Shown: in pieces, positions 1 to 12,900 of the stretch | How positions within the stretch are numbered: position 1 is the first letter of the stretch | How the letters are laid out: the number at the start of each line of letters is the position of its first letter | Source: Calliphora vicina | Lineage: Eukaryota; Arthropoda; Insecta; Diptera; Calliphoridae | DNA: 64,000 nucleotides | NCBI RefSeq assembly: GCF_958450345.1 | Contig: NC_088781.1 | Coordinates: 58,420,315-58,484,314, forward strand | Direction: 5' to 3' | Position numbers and translations under genes: made by a program | The notes under the pieces: generated by a model | The model's input: the letters and a program-made list of their open reading frames with translations, nothing else | What the model was told of the DNA's origin: nothing | The model's database searches: none

Positions 1-748
1 GAAGCAATTAATAATTTTTGAAATTTTGTGACCCACGACCACCCAACAACAAACTTTTTGCTAATATTTATATTATATTTATTTCAAAAAAATAAAACTA
101 TCTTCCAAAAATAATCAAAAATCAGGAAAAATAACAATGTATGTAGTTCAAAACACAATTGAGTTTCATAAATAAGGCTAATTCGATTTAATTAGAATGC
201 ATCATTCACCTTAAACAACAATAGCTTTTCAAAATTATCATCTGAAAGAAATCCACGTGACGATGGTAACGGCGCATTATATTTAAAGGAAGACTTTTTA
301 ACCGTCGATTAATTATACTGCATACTTAATGACATTGAAGAATCTGCTAAATATGCTGCGAATTTCGCGTCGGAGTTGGAAATGAATTGCTAATTTTTTT
401 TTTAATTCGTTTGAATTAATTCAAAATCAATTCAATTCAAATGAATTGAATTAATTCAAAATCAATTCAATTCATATGAATTGAATTAATTCAAAATCAA
501 TTCAATTCATTTGAATTCTAAACGAATTGCAATTCATTTTTACAAAATTCATTTGAATTAATTCAAAATCAATTCAATTCATTTGAATTGGAAACGAATT
601 GCAATTCATTTTTACCAAATTCATTTGAATTGACTCAAATTTCATTCAATTCATTTTTTTGTGTGAATGATTCGCGAATTAATTCAAAAATGAGTGATTC
701 ATTTACAGCTCTGGTATGTAACTCAATTAAAATAAAACCAATTTTCAG
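1..748. other. Left-edge non-coding DNA, probably TEP intron
   Basis: This stretch lies upstream of the first variant exon and ends in its acceptor (TTTTCAG at 742-748). It is AT-rich and holds no exon-like stretch with the IR..F.E.W block. A simple repeat fills 405-660. If the array continues leftwards, more variant exons lie outside the window. The N-terminal exons of the gene are not present. Confidence 0.6.
405..660. repeat. AATTCA-rich simple tandem repeat
   Basis: Imperfect repeats built from ATTCAATTCATTTGAATTAA-like words alternate in both orientations, so the array is partly self-complementary. Short open frames here are products of the repeat and not genes. Confidence 0.8.
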
Positions 749-977
749 ATTATCCACGAGTCTACTATAGTATGCCAGCTAATGGCCTCCGCTTTGGAGC
801 AATGCCTGTTAATAGATTAACAGTAAGCGGATTCGGAGGCATAGCTTATAGTCTCAACTCACCACAACCACAATATGCTTGTCCTGCTGGTGCATTTGGT
901 CTGTCGCCTAGTCCCAGTATAGAACCTCAAATACGTAAAGAATTTGTGGAAAACTGGATTTTCAATAATCTAAATAA
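749..977 (+). CDS. Tep2: TEP variant exon A
   Basis: Exon of 229 nt, acceptor ATTTTCAG, donor AA|GTATGA. It opens with two bases of a split codon, then 75 codons. The variable part is neutral and rich in Gly, Pro, Ser and Ala with one Cys (YACPAG), and it is the longest of the twelve. The conserved end reads IRKEFVENWIFNNLN, the equivalent of the VR..FPETW.W segment after the bait region of alpha-2-macroglobulins. Exons A and B resemble each other most (shared SIEP(Q/K)IRKEF) and probably arose by duplication. Confidence 0.85.
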
Positions 978-3900
978 GTATGACAATAATATTTAACACA
1001 ATTATTTGTTATTTATTACTAATCTGTTCGTTTTTGCTAACATTTGCAAATGTGCAATATAAATGTCAGTAAGTGTCTGCTTATATTAAGTCAAAATTAA
1101 AATGTTCCATAATTACTTATATTCATATTCAATTCATTAACAATATATGTTATTTGTAATTGTAAAATTAAGTCATATAAATTTGATAGTCTTACGCGAT
1201 ATTAATTATCAGTATTCAATTTAACTTGTGGGAAATGTGTGACCAAATTGCTCAAAACTTACTTATCTCGTAACTTGTGAAAATGAATAACTACAAATAG
1301 TTATAAGTAGTGATCGTTAATAACTTTACAATTCTCCATGTGACTGCTTTAAATGTATTTAAAATATACATTTTATCTTACAATTTTGAAATTTTTTGTA
1401 CTAGGACCAATAATCCCCAACACAGTTCAAGATTAGATCTTAAACCTGCCATAGTTTTTAGTTGAATCTCTAAAATTTTACATTTAACTCAAATTCAAAC
1501 ACCATTATTACTCAATTATGTTAATTACAATTTTTCAGAATATTTACCAATGGCTTTACCGTTTAGTTCGGGACCTGTACTATTAGAAAGTGTAAGAATT
1601 ACAGGAGGCGGATTTTCTGTTTTTGCACAACCAGCTTTAGCACAATCTGGCCTAGCTGGTCCGTCTGGTTCCGTAAGTTCCAGCATAGAACCAAAAATAC
1701 GTAAAGAATTTATTGAAAATTGGATTTTCCATAATTTAAATAAGTACGAAAAGTGGACATTTATTAAAGATGTTTTTTTGTTAATTTATAGTTTTTAACA
1801 TAAAATAATTTATGCGCTATTTGTTACTAATATGGTATGTAGGAGTAAAAATTAAATGGTTTTAAATTAATTTTAAGATTTTTGGGATTTTAGTTGTTAA
1901 TAATATTTGGACCCAATTCTGGATAATAGCATGAAATTGACACGTTTTTTCTGTCAAGAGGGGCACCCATAGGCTTAAACTAATTCGGGTACGCTGAATT
2001 CAGTGGTGCTAACCGTTTTTTTAGGTTAGCTCGTATTTTCGAGATATACCGTTATTTCGAAAATGGAGGATGTTGCATAACATACATATATTCGCGTAAC
2101 TCAAAAACAGTTTAGTTTATGGAATAAACTGAAAAAAACCGAAATTCCGCAATAAAATTACCTTTAAGTAAGTCTAGTAGCTTTTACTTTGCTCTCATTA
2201 TGAGATAGCCATTCCATCAACAATTTTTCATTAAGTCAAAGTGAAATATTTTTAACTATTTGCTTAAGAACTAACTCTATGAATAATATTTGTTTTTTTT
2301 TATATTTTGTTCGTGTTAGAATTAAATATTTTTCATTTAAATTTAAACTTTGTATTATTTATTTTGGAGCCGATCAAACTGTCTAAACCGTAGCATTGTC
2401 TATTTGGCTAAATCAAATACAGCAATCTCCAAATTCATATCTTGATTTAATTCTAAAAAACTGAGTAACAAAACATTTTGTTACGTTTTTACCTTTTAAA
2501 AACAGTGGTTTATTTCCTTTAAATAAATTGTACTCTTTTAATTGCAATTAAATGCAGTTTAGTAGTTTAAAATTGTAACAACTATTTATTTATTAAAAAG
2601 TACACTACAGTTTAAATCATAGGGAAAATATACATAAAGCGGAAACTAGATAAAAACTCAAATAAAAAAATTACTCAAAAAAGTTACACATACGAATGTT
2701 GTTTTTGTTTTCACATAGTTTTTTTTACTAATACATTCTCACCGCTTAGGTTTTTGATAACTGAGTTAGGTCTTTGACAGGAGAGTTTCCGCTCTATGGT
2801 TTAAATAGTCACTCTGTGTATTTTGTATTTTATACAAATACTCTTTTATATTTCACAAAAATAATCAACTTAAATCACGGTTTTAGAACACTCTTGATGT
2901 TGCCTCAATCAAGATCCATAATCAATTGATTTGTTGTTGTTCGTTTATTCTGCCAGTATATATACACACCAGCGCCATCTTATAGAACTGTATTATCTAC
3001 CACGATGATCACCTAGAGCATTTAAAGCTGCTTCACAGTTAATGTTCACAGCTCTATTTAAATATGGCTGAATTTATTTCTAATTCTTACTAAAAAAGTA
3101 TTAAGTTTTTGTTTTTATACCCTTCATTTTGACATTCCGTTTGTAATTTCCACAATATAATTTTCCGACCCTATAAAGTCTATATATTCCTGATTCTTAT
3201 AGATAGCGGAGTCGATAAAGACACGTCCGTCTGTCTGTTGAAATCAACTTTCCGAAGCCCCCAAATAATTTACATACACGATTCATACATCAATATCTCC
3301 GGAATTCTTCCGGCTCGAGAAAATCGGTCCACAAATGGCTGAGATATAAGGAAATAACCGGGACAACCTCGATTTGTGACCTATATCTGGATTACTAAGT
3401 TATTAATATAGACAATATGGATATTTAATGATAGAAATTTCAAAGACCTTTGCAACGACGTATGTATATAAGACCATAGTAAGTTGGACCTACAATGGGT
3501 CAAAATCGGAAAAAAGTATTTTTTAACCCGAATTTTTTTTTCACCAAAAGTTTTTTTTTCGCTAAATATTTAAAAAAAAATTTAAATTTAAAAAAAAACA
3601 ATTCGAAAAAAAAATTTTCCAAAAAAAAAATAAATTTGGTTTCCTAAAAATATTTAAAATTTTTATTTTGAAGTATAATTTGGTGAAGGGTACTAAGATT
3701 CGGCACAACCGAATATAGCTCTCTACTTGTTTTTTTTTTTCATTACCCCTCTAGGGAGCATTTGGGTTCCACAAAGCATCTCCATCTTATATGATTTGTT
3801 ATTTTTTTTACATAATTCCCATGTAAGATTGCACTACTTTATTGGAGTATCGAGCGTCTTCATGTACGATGTTTCTTTTTAAAAACTCTAAAACCATGAT

Positions 3901-6900
3901 GAGGGATCGAACATGGCGTGCTTGGTTTTATAGGCAAGGACTTTGACCACTACACCATGCCGTTACAGAACTTTTTGTTTAGCCTTTGGTTAAATACGAT
4001 TCCAATTTATGTAAAACTGCAAAGGCAATGCTGAACTCTGCTCAAGTTCATGTAATTTCGTTGTATGAGCTTTTAAAATTTTTTTTTGTAATATTTTTGT
4101 ACATTTTCATTTATATTTTAAATATTTGAAAATTGGGAATAGCAATCAGAGGAAAACCAACCAAATTTATTAATAGTTTCCAGATTTTCACAGTAATGCC
4201 TGTTTTTACTTTCCATCGTTGTATACTAATTACAGAACACAGTAAAATATTTATATATTTGGTGAAATATAAACCTAATAATTGAAGGTGCAATATGTAC
4301 AACGTAATAAAACAGCAGCAAATTCATACTTCATGACGTTGCACATCTAAATCTTGACATAACATAACATATTACGCTCGGCATATCAATGCACAACACT
4401 ATGTTTGAGTTATATTGTCAGTTTTAATAATTTAATAACAATTTTTATATTTCAGTAATTCTCAAAAAGAGAAAGATGATAAAATATAGAGGAGGTATGT
4501 CGAGAGTTGATAATATAAATGAGGTGCTGGAAAATGTAGAAACAATAATTCCTTCTCATACATCAGACCACTTGAAAATTCGTAAAAATTTTATTGAATC
4601 TTGGATTTATGACAATTTAAAAAAGTAATTTTAATTATTGAGTTTATTAATTTATTAGTTATTATGTGTTGGAACGTTGTGCATTAATATTTATTTTATA
4701 CAAAAAAAAAAACATCAAAAATCTTCTGAAGATATGATATCATTGGGCCTTTGATAAATTTAAATTCCTATGAACAAATTTGCCTTTATGTAGAATTTAA
4801 CACACTCTATTTTATCAAATGTCTAATGAAAACCTTAAACCCATTAAAAAATATTTGAACATATACATAAATATTTCGATTTTCAGCTTAACATACAGGT
4901 CCCGTCCAAATATAACTATACCCACATTATTATTTAAGCCCCATTCTCTCAATCTCTGTTTTCGTAACGATATACTTCCAATTAATATAATTTGTGTATG
5001 AGAACTGTATGAGATTGAGAAAATGGGTCTTAGACATTCAATTATTTTCATTTATATACAATAAATTTTTAAATTTTCAGTTGGAAAGCGTCGTATCGCA
5101 ATGAAAATCAAAGGCGATAAACCATTGACATCAAAAATCGAGACTGAACCTATGATTCGTAAAAATTTTATAGAAAATTGGATTTTTAAAATGATTAACA
5201 TGTAAAACTAGTTTTTTTTTAATTTGATTTTGGTGATTGTTTTGGCTGCATATTTTAAATTAACTTAACTCATAATTGTTTTTAAAATCTAATCCCCATT
5301 TTCTCAATATCTGGTTATCGTTTTTCGTAACGATAAACCTCCAATTAACATTTTTTTTGTATGAGAACTGTCAGTTTATCGTCACGATAAAAAGTTACCA
5401 GAGATTGAGAAAATGGGGGTAAGAAAAATTATCGTTTAAATTTGATATGACATTTCATGTAAGGATGCTTTTCTGACATTGCATTATTTTGCATGCAGCT
5501 GTCACATTTAATGTGGACAATTTAACCATCAGATGATGATTCAGAAATATATACGGAACATTTGGTTTAAAAGTTTGTATGAAAATCACACAGTTTTTAA
5601 ATATTTGCTCAGTGTTTTTCAAATGAATTATTATTTCCATCCGAGTTTCTGAATCAGGGGTTTTATATCAGAAACTCCGAAACGTGTTCGCAGTTATTGT
5701 ATGAAACACCGAACATTTGAATTGTCTGCCATTGTGCAGTAAAGTATTGCCAACCAAAACAGTCAGTTTGACAGCTGACTGTTTAGGGTTAGTAAAAATT
5801 AATGTTGAACAATATTTCAACATTAATGATAGTTTGGCGGCCACAAATCTCCGACCAAAATGATCCTAAGCGATGAACTACATTTTCACCTGATTTATCG
5901 GTGAAAATGTTATACGTCAAAAATGACGAATTTGAGGTTCAGAAACAAATGAATCCACAACGTGTCAGTGTTTGGTGCGGAATTTAGGCTGGAGACATCA
6001 AATCTAGGAACAGCATTTATAATATGCCTATTAGGATATTTTTTATTTATTTCGAGGAGTCTAAAAAACACAATTCTGGACCATAATATTTAATTTAATA
6101 TCGCAAGTGCCATTTTTTTATATCTAGAAATTTTCTTAAATTTTTACAGAGGAAGATTATTATTACGCAATTCCGGAGTTTCTAGAACAAGACTATGTCA
6201 TTTATACAACAGCTTTTGCAAGTCCTGAATTTTATACAACAGTTTTACCAGGTACTACGGAAATTATAACACAAACTGATCTAGCCCCACCACAAATTCG
6301 TAGCAATTTTGAAGAGATTTGGTTTTATCAAATGCTTAATAAGTAATTATTATCTAATTTATAATTACAAATAATTAAGTGGTTTCTGTGCAAAATAATT
6401 TCTTATTGGTAGCACCAAACAAATATTTTTATACACTTTCAATTGGTTGTATTTAACAAAAATCAAAGGATTTAATAAATGGTGTTATGGTGTTAATTTA
6501 TTTATTACTTTGGTCAATGGATTAAATCCTTACATATAATTACAAAGAATTTACAAATATTAATCATTTAAAAAATAAATTATGTTATGTTTAATTACAT
6601 TCGGTTTAAGAGAAAAATCAATGATTTGATAAAGATTGTTATATTCGCAGTATAATCTCCTTAATACATCAGCTTGTGATGGTAGGTTTATTTCAGGGTT
6701 CCAACGTGAACCACATTGTACATGAATATTGTAATAAGGATCCCAGACAACAGAGCCATATTCCTATATAGGTCTTACCAAAGAGATGTAAAGTTGTTTT
6801 GTGATGTTGAGTTCGCTAAATTCCTTAGACCATCATTTTATAAATGCAAGTTCATCTCTAGCTATATTTATTGTCATATTAATGTGCGAAACAAAGTTCA

Positions 6901-9900
6901 ATTTAGTGTCTAGTAAAATTTCGAGATTAAGGAAATTTTCAAAAGATTCAAGCTGGTAATTACCTAAATTTCAAAATTTATTAAGATCGGATTGAAGATA
7001 TAAATAATCCACATCATACGCATACATTCGAATGATGCGAAAATTTAAAACTTCCGGAAGTTCATTAATGAAAAGGGAGAAGAGAATAGGACCAAGGTGA
7101 CAAGTTGCGAGCTGTAAAACCCAGAAGGTCCAGCTTAATAAAAAGAAGGTTGTGATCTACTTTATCAAAAGCTTTACTAATATTGGTACATACGGCATCA
7201 GTTTGTTTTCTTTGCAGAAAGCTTAAATTTACGTGTGTTGTAAGATGAAGGACATTCGTTGTAGTAGAGCAATCATTCCTAAATTCATGTTGACATGATG
7301 ACAGAATAGACAATGATTGATGGTACATGTAATTAGTGATCAAATGCTCAAAAACCTTAATAATACCTCTGTAATTGGAGATATCAGATTTATTACTTAG
7401 ATGGCTACAAACAACCGTTTAGGTCCAGAATAATAGTTTTCCATGCGCGTTAATCTAATGCGCTTCGCCTCCAGTTTTTAACACCAAGTTTTGCGAGATC
7501 TTACTCAGCTTGATCCTTCCACCGGAGTTTGGGTCTTCCCCTTCTACGTCTTCCTTCGGGATCGAATTCGAATGACGTTGGTACTTTATGGTGGTACCGA
7601 CATAGATAATGTTGATTACTACCTCACCAACGTTCACACATTGACCCAGTATTGTTGCTTCCTTGTTGGATGATACCATTAACTTCGTTTTATCCTCATT
7701 TACTACCAAAGCCACTTTCGCCGACTCTTGTTTGGTTCTAGAGAATGTTCCAGTTACCTCTCGCACAGTCCGCCCCATGATATCAAGGTCTAAAGCCACT
7801 TTGGTAGGGTCCTATTATTTCGCTGACTTTTGTTCCCAATCCTTCACATAGTACGCTCGATAGAAATTTGTATGCAATAGGAGTGTGACTTATACCTCCT
7901 CTCTTATGCACAGGACACAATACGCTGAGGTTCCAGACATCGGTTATTCAAGGGTATCTTCGTCGATACCAACATCATGGAAAAATGTTGTTTCCATGTC
8001 ATCAGTACACTTTCAGTATCTGTCAAAAGGTTTCCGTCTTTATCCTTACAGGAGGAACTACCAGTACCAATGTCCTCTGTTTGGAGTTTTACCTTTTGGT
8101 AGAATTTGAGGACTTCGTTTCTACTCCAGTACATTAGTGTTTTCTTTTTATTTTCATGGGTGCTCAAGCTTAGTTTAAATGCTTATAGGGTAAAGAGTTT
8201 TTGAGATTTTTTTCGGAAGAGGTTTAGTGCATAGAGAAAATATACATAGAGCGGAAACTAGAATAAAACTCAAACAAAAAAATTACTCTAAAATGTTACA
8301 CATACGAGTGTTGTTATTGTTTGACAACTGAGTTAGGTCTTTGACAGGAGATTTTCCGCTCTATGTATATTTTCTCTATGGTTTAGTGGTCGCTCAAGTC
8401 GAGTTTTTGCCAAAAAGAGGAAGAAAACTCAAATGAGGCCGACAAACCCGATTTTTGACAAAAACTCAATTTGACTCAAGCGACCTCTAAACCTCTTCCG
8501 AAAAATCTAAAAAAAATTTAAAAAATATTTGACCATATAAGCTTTCAAATTACGCTTGAGCCCCAAAGCTTTTCCATTTCCCTTTTCTTGCGGAAGAACA
8601 GGCGTTTCTCCTCTTTCCTTTCTTCCCAGTAACTCTTCCCTACTCCTTGCGTTACAGAGGACTACAGTGTTGACAGTTATGCAGCGTTTTCCTCTGCAGT
8701 TGCATTGCGACACACCTGGTCCTATCATGTGTTTTTGGGCTACTGACTACGAAAACACATCCAAACTCGTGTCTAGTATAAGTATATCGTCACAATGTGG
8801 TGTTGTGATGACACCATGTCCATTCCATCTTACTTCCTGGATGGCAGCAATCTCGGATCTGTACTTATTTAGTACGCCCGCCAATTAGATCTTTGCATCT
8901 GCTCTGTACGAACGTTCCAGATGCAGATCCGTACTATTCTTTCTATCTTTCATTATAGGGTAGGGGTGAATTACAAGTACAACGCCCCAACCATCTTTTT
9001 TTTTTTTGTGGTGAACTAAGTCGTGGTACAAATTAGCTCACTACTTCGAAACGGGTATTTGAAGCAGCTACCCCAGTTGCCACCACGAGGAGGTATATGT
9101 CCACTTGAGATACAGGAGGGATTAAGCCAGGTACTGGGCTTAGCCAAATCAAAGCCAATCAGACCGTTGCTTGGCATACCATATCCCCATGCCACCCCTA
9201 TCAGATTTATTACCAGATTTAAATAATGAAATGATATAGGAGGCCTCAAAATTTTGGAAAAATTTGTCATATTATTTCTGCTCAGAATGCCATCAGGATC
9301 ATAATTAGACGAAATCTTTCGATTACTTAAACTTTCCAATAAATTAACAGTGTCAATATTTGGGAATGTGTAGCACGGTTAGGGTATAATGTGTAGGGGT
9401 AACTATCAGACATATTGTGGATTCAAATCAAACAAATTTGCTAACATATTACTCAGATTCACAATTGTTGAGTTTCATTATAGAAGGACATCTATTGGTT
9501 TTTCTTTTAGCGTTGGTTGAGATATTAATTCATTTAAGATATCAAATCGTTTAATTTAACATAATTTGTTCCTTGTGTTGAGGATTTAAATGAAAATAAA
9601 TTCCAATTTAGGATAAAATGTCCTTATAGAACTTTTTGAATACACATTTTATAGCAATAATAAATTAACAATATTCATAATATCTACATATTTAAAAATG
9701 TTTAGATGCTTGTAGACGTTGCCGTGGTCGAACTCGCACAAAACCAGGGAAAACTCAAATGTTTGAACCCATCAAAATTCGCAGCAATTTCAATGAAGTT
9801 TGGATATATGAGTGCAAAAATATGTAAATATTTTTTAATTTTTCTAAATGAATAAATAGTTAATTTACTTTCTGTAATATTTTCTATTGTTAGCAAAGCT

Positions 9901-12900
9901 GTTTAATTGTATATTAAGAACTTACGAATGTTTTGTAAATTTTTGTACAGAACTCAACCTTTGTATATCAACACCTACAAATTCAATTGCATGACTACAA
10001 ATTCAATAGCATGACTTCTAATCTTGTTCAATTAGCTTATTAGTGATTTAGCTTATCAATATTGTATATGGACTTGTTTTTTTCAACATTTATTATTTAT
10101 TCCAATTTCGATAGTTTTTGTTTAATTCACAATTTCATCGAATGCGAAGTAAATTTGTTAGCTATGACCTTTCCACATCTTTCTGGCAACATATGTATTC
10201 CGAGCCAAAAAGGCAAAGAACGAATCAAGTCAATGTGAAGAGTATCCCAGAGAAAGCATTCTGCATCGATCAAAACAAATAATAGTCTGACGGGTCACGG
10301 TCTGGACTATAAAGCGGGTGAGGCAAAACTTCCCAATCACTTCATCTAATATTTGTAGATGCACTAAATAAAATAAAGAATTGAATGTGTTGGTGGGAGT
10401 AAGTGTATTGGTGAGAGAATTCATTTTTGCGCATCTCTGTTCTAAATACTTGTTAGTAGGTATTGCAACATGTGGCCGAGCGTTGTCATGATGAAATATT
10501 ACGGTTTCCTATCTGGGCGTTATTCGGTCAATGCTCCCTTCAAACGAATCAGTTGCGTCCGGTACAGGTTACCTGTGATGTTCTGGTCAGATTTCGGCAG
10601 CTCATTATATATAGGACTCTTTTGCTCCCACCAATTACTGATGATTACCTTAGCACCATAAATATTTGGCTTTGGTATCGATGCTTCGGGTTATCGCAAG
10701 AACTCTGACTCTCGGCTCCAATACGTATGGTACCCAATTTCCCTGCTATTGTGTGAATCCTGCTCCCAATGATTTTCCAAGCTCTTGTTGAGTTTGACAA
10801 CAATCTTCATAGAGTAATGCCTCCAATTCTTGACCTTCAAACTTTTTTGGAAGGCCTGTGCGATCTTTGTCTTCCATGTCAAAACCACCACTTATGAACC
10901 ACACAAACCATCTGTGTTCTTTAGCGACACTTGTTTTCAAATTCAACAAATGAAGCAAAACTTTCCGCATATGAATTTACACAATTAAACGGAATCTGAA
11001 GAAAATTTATCGGAATACTAAGTAATTAAATCATTACGAGGTGAATGAGTGGCAGGTCTAGTAACCTGTGTCGTTCAGCAATATATTTGAATTAGTTAAC
11101 AATAGAGCTTCACCATAAATTAAATAAATTAATAATAAAAAGAATGAAAACCTGTTTTTATTTAAATGCTCTAAAAAGAATAAAATAAACTTTAAATTTC
11201 GAATTTTCGATCATAATATTGCAGGTGTTAAAGTCAATATTGTTCATCAATTTCATTGTGCGAATTGTTAAAATTTGTTATTTATTTACAGATGTACCAT
11301 ATTACGAATACGATGTCACTGAAGACTACGTCCTAGAGTATGATGAATATCAAGAAACAACAAACTTTCCACTTACTACCGAAGTTATTCCACAAATTGA
11401 CCAAAATTCACCACATATACGTAGCAATTTTGATGAAACTTGGATCTATCAAATGCTTAATAAGTAATTATGTGGCATTTAAGTCTTATCACCATATTCT
11501 GAACTTTAAAACAGTGATACAATTATAACAAATGTTTTTTCACTTTCGAAAAGTTCCGAATTTGTATTCAATCAGAAATTTAGTCGAATTAACTATTTAG
11601 CTGGTTGTAAATGTGAAATATTGTACCTTGTGCTGTAAAACGAAATACATATGTGTTCTATTCACAACTGCCTAGATGACGATCCCCCTTTTCAAAAAAA
11701 ACATTTTGTGACACACTATTCCGGTATTAAAATTGGCTACGGCATTCAAAATATCAGTTTCAAGTGAATGACATTTGAATGAAACAGAAGTAGACAATCA
11801 TCAGCTACAATTTCAGTTGGGAATTGAACATTTTAAAGGCTTGATCAAACAAGTTTATCGTATCGTTATCTGGCGATTTATTGATCAATCGATTCGTATC
11901 ATAGCCGCCGGTAATACCGATCAGTTTTAATAGTGCCAATGTATTCGTTTTAAACAGTTTTTAAAACAATATCCAGGTACTTGGCTGATTTCATTTTTTA
12001 TTTTGTAATGCAAAGTGTGGCAAACATATTACTTTACACATAATTTAGCGTGGAGTCAATTGTCATTTTAGTGTCCCTAAGTAATCTAGAGTGTAATCTG
12101 TTCTATCCAAAAGTAGTTATTTTACTGACCTGAAGTAATGTATTGAAAAGTCAATTACCACTGAGTCCCCTTGCCTAAAACGGATTGCAATAAGACATAC
12201 ATATAATAAAATAATGAATCAAATAGAAAATTAAGTAATTAGTAAATGTTAGGTGAAATCACTACCCAGTACTGCTGAGTACTCTAAATAAAATAGATTT
12301 CTACGATACGATTTGAGATCGATACGAAACTTACTAATCAAGCCTAATCAAGTATTTCGTTTTACAAATCACAGGGAGCAAGGGGGTCGTATATAACCAT
12401 GCAAATTATAACTGGAGAAAACATAATTTACAACATTGTAATTAACAAATTGGGTATTAAAAATATATTCATAATATTTTCAGTATTTTAAGTTTTTAAA
12501 TTTCGTTGTTTAACATTGCAGTATGAACTTTTAAAATATAAATAATTGCAGATTTACAGGAATACTGAAAAAACGTAAATTCAGTAAATTCCAACAAAAA
12601 CCTGTACATCTCTGGACACTTTGTTTAAAAATAATACAACTAAATACTTAAAATTACTAACACGGTTGTCATATTCTTACAAAGTTGTCAGAAAATGTTC
12701 AATAAATGGTTAACAATCATATGTTTCAACATAAGTTCTCATGGTTGTGTTAACCATTTTCTGAGCATGTTTCTGACAATCTAACAACCGTGTATACGTA
12801 GCTTAATATAAACTATAGAATAATACTAGAAGCGAAAGTAAAATAAACTTTTTTAATTTGCTACAATAATAAATTAAGTTTAACTTTGCCTAGCCTGCAA

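Larger units (their letters stand above)
1744..4455 (+). other. Tep2: Intron between variant exons B and C
   Basis: A 2.7-kb intron holding a 181-bp hAT-type MITE (2618-2798), an R1-family repeat (3117-3729) and a tRNA-derived SINE (3730-3970). Parts 1744-2617, 2807-3116 and 3971-4455 show nothing further. Confidence 0.65.
6343..9705 (+). other. Tep2: Intron between variant exons E and F
   Basis: This 3.4-kb intron is mostly retrotransposon debris on the minus strand (6590-9340) with a MITE inserted in it. Parts 6343-6589 and 9341-9705 show nothing further. Confidence 0.7.

Noticed and set aside
588..770. Open frame of 60 codons before variant exon A
   Set aside because: It lies in the AATTCA simple repeat and ends in the acceptor region; no family similarity.
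3895..3965. Functional tRNA gene
   Set aside because: A- and B-box strings are present but the acceptor stem does not pair, and an A-tailed body follows; a SINE is the better reading.
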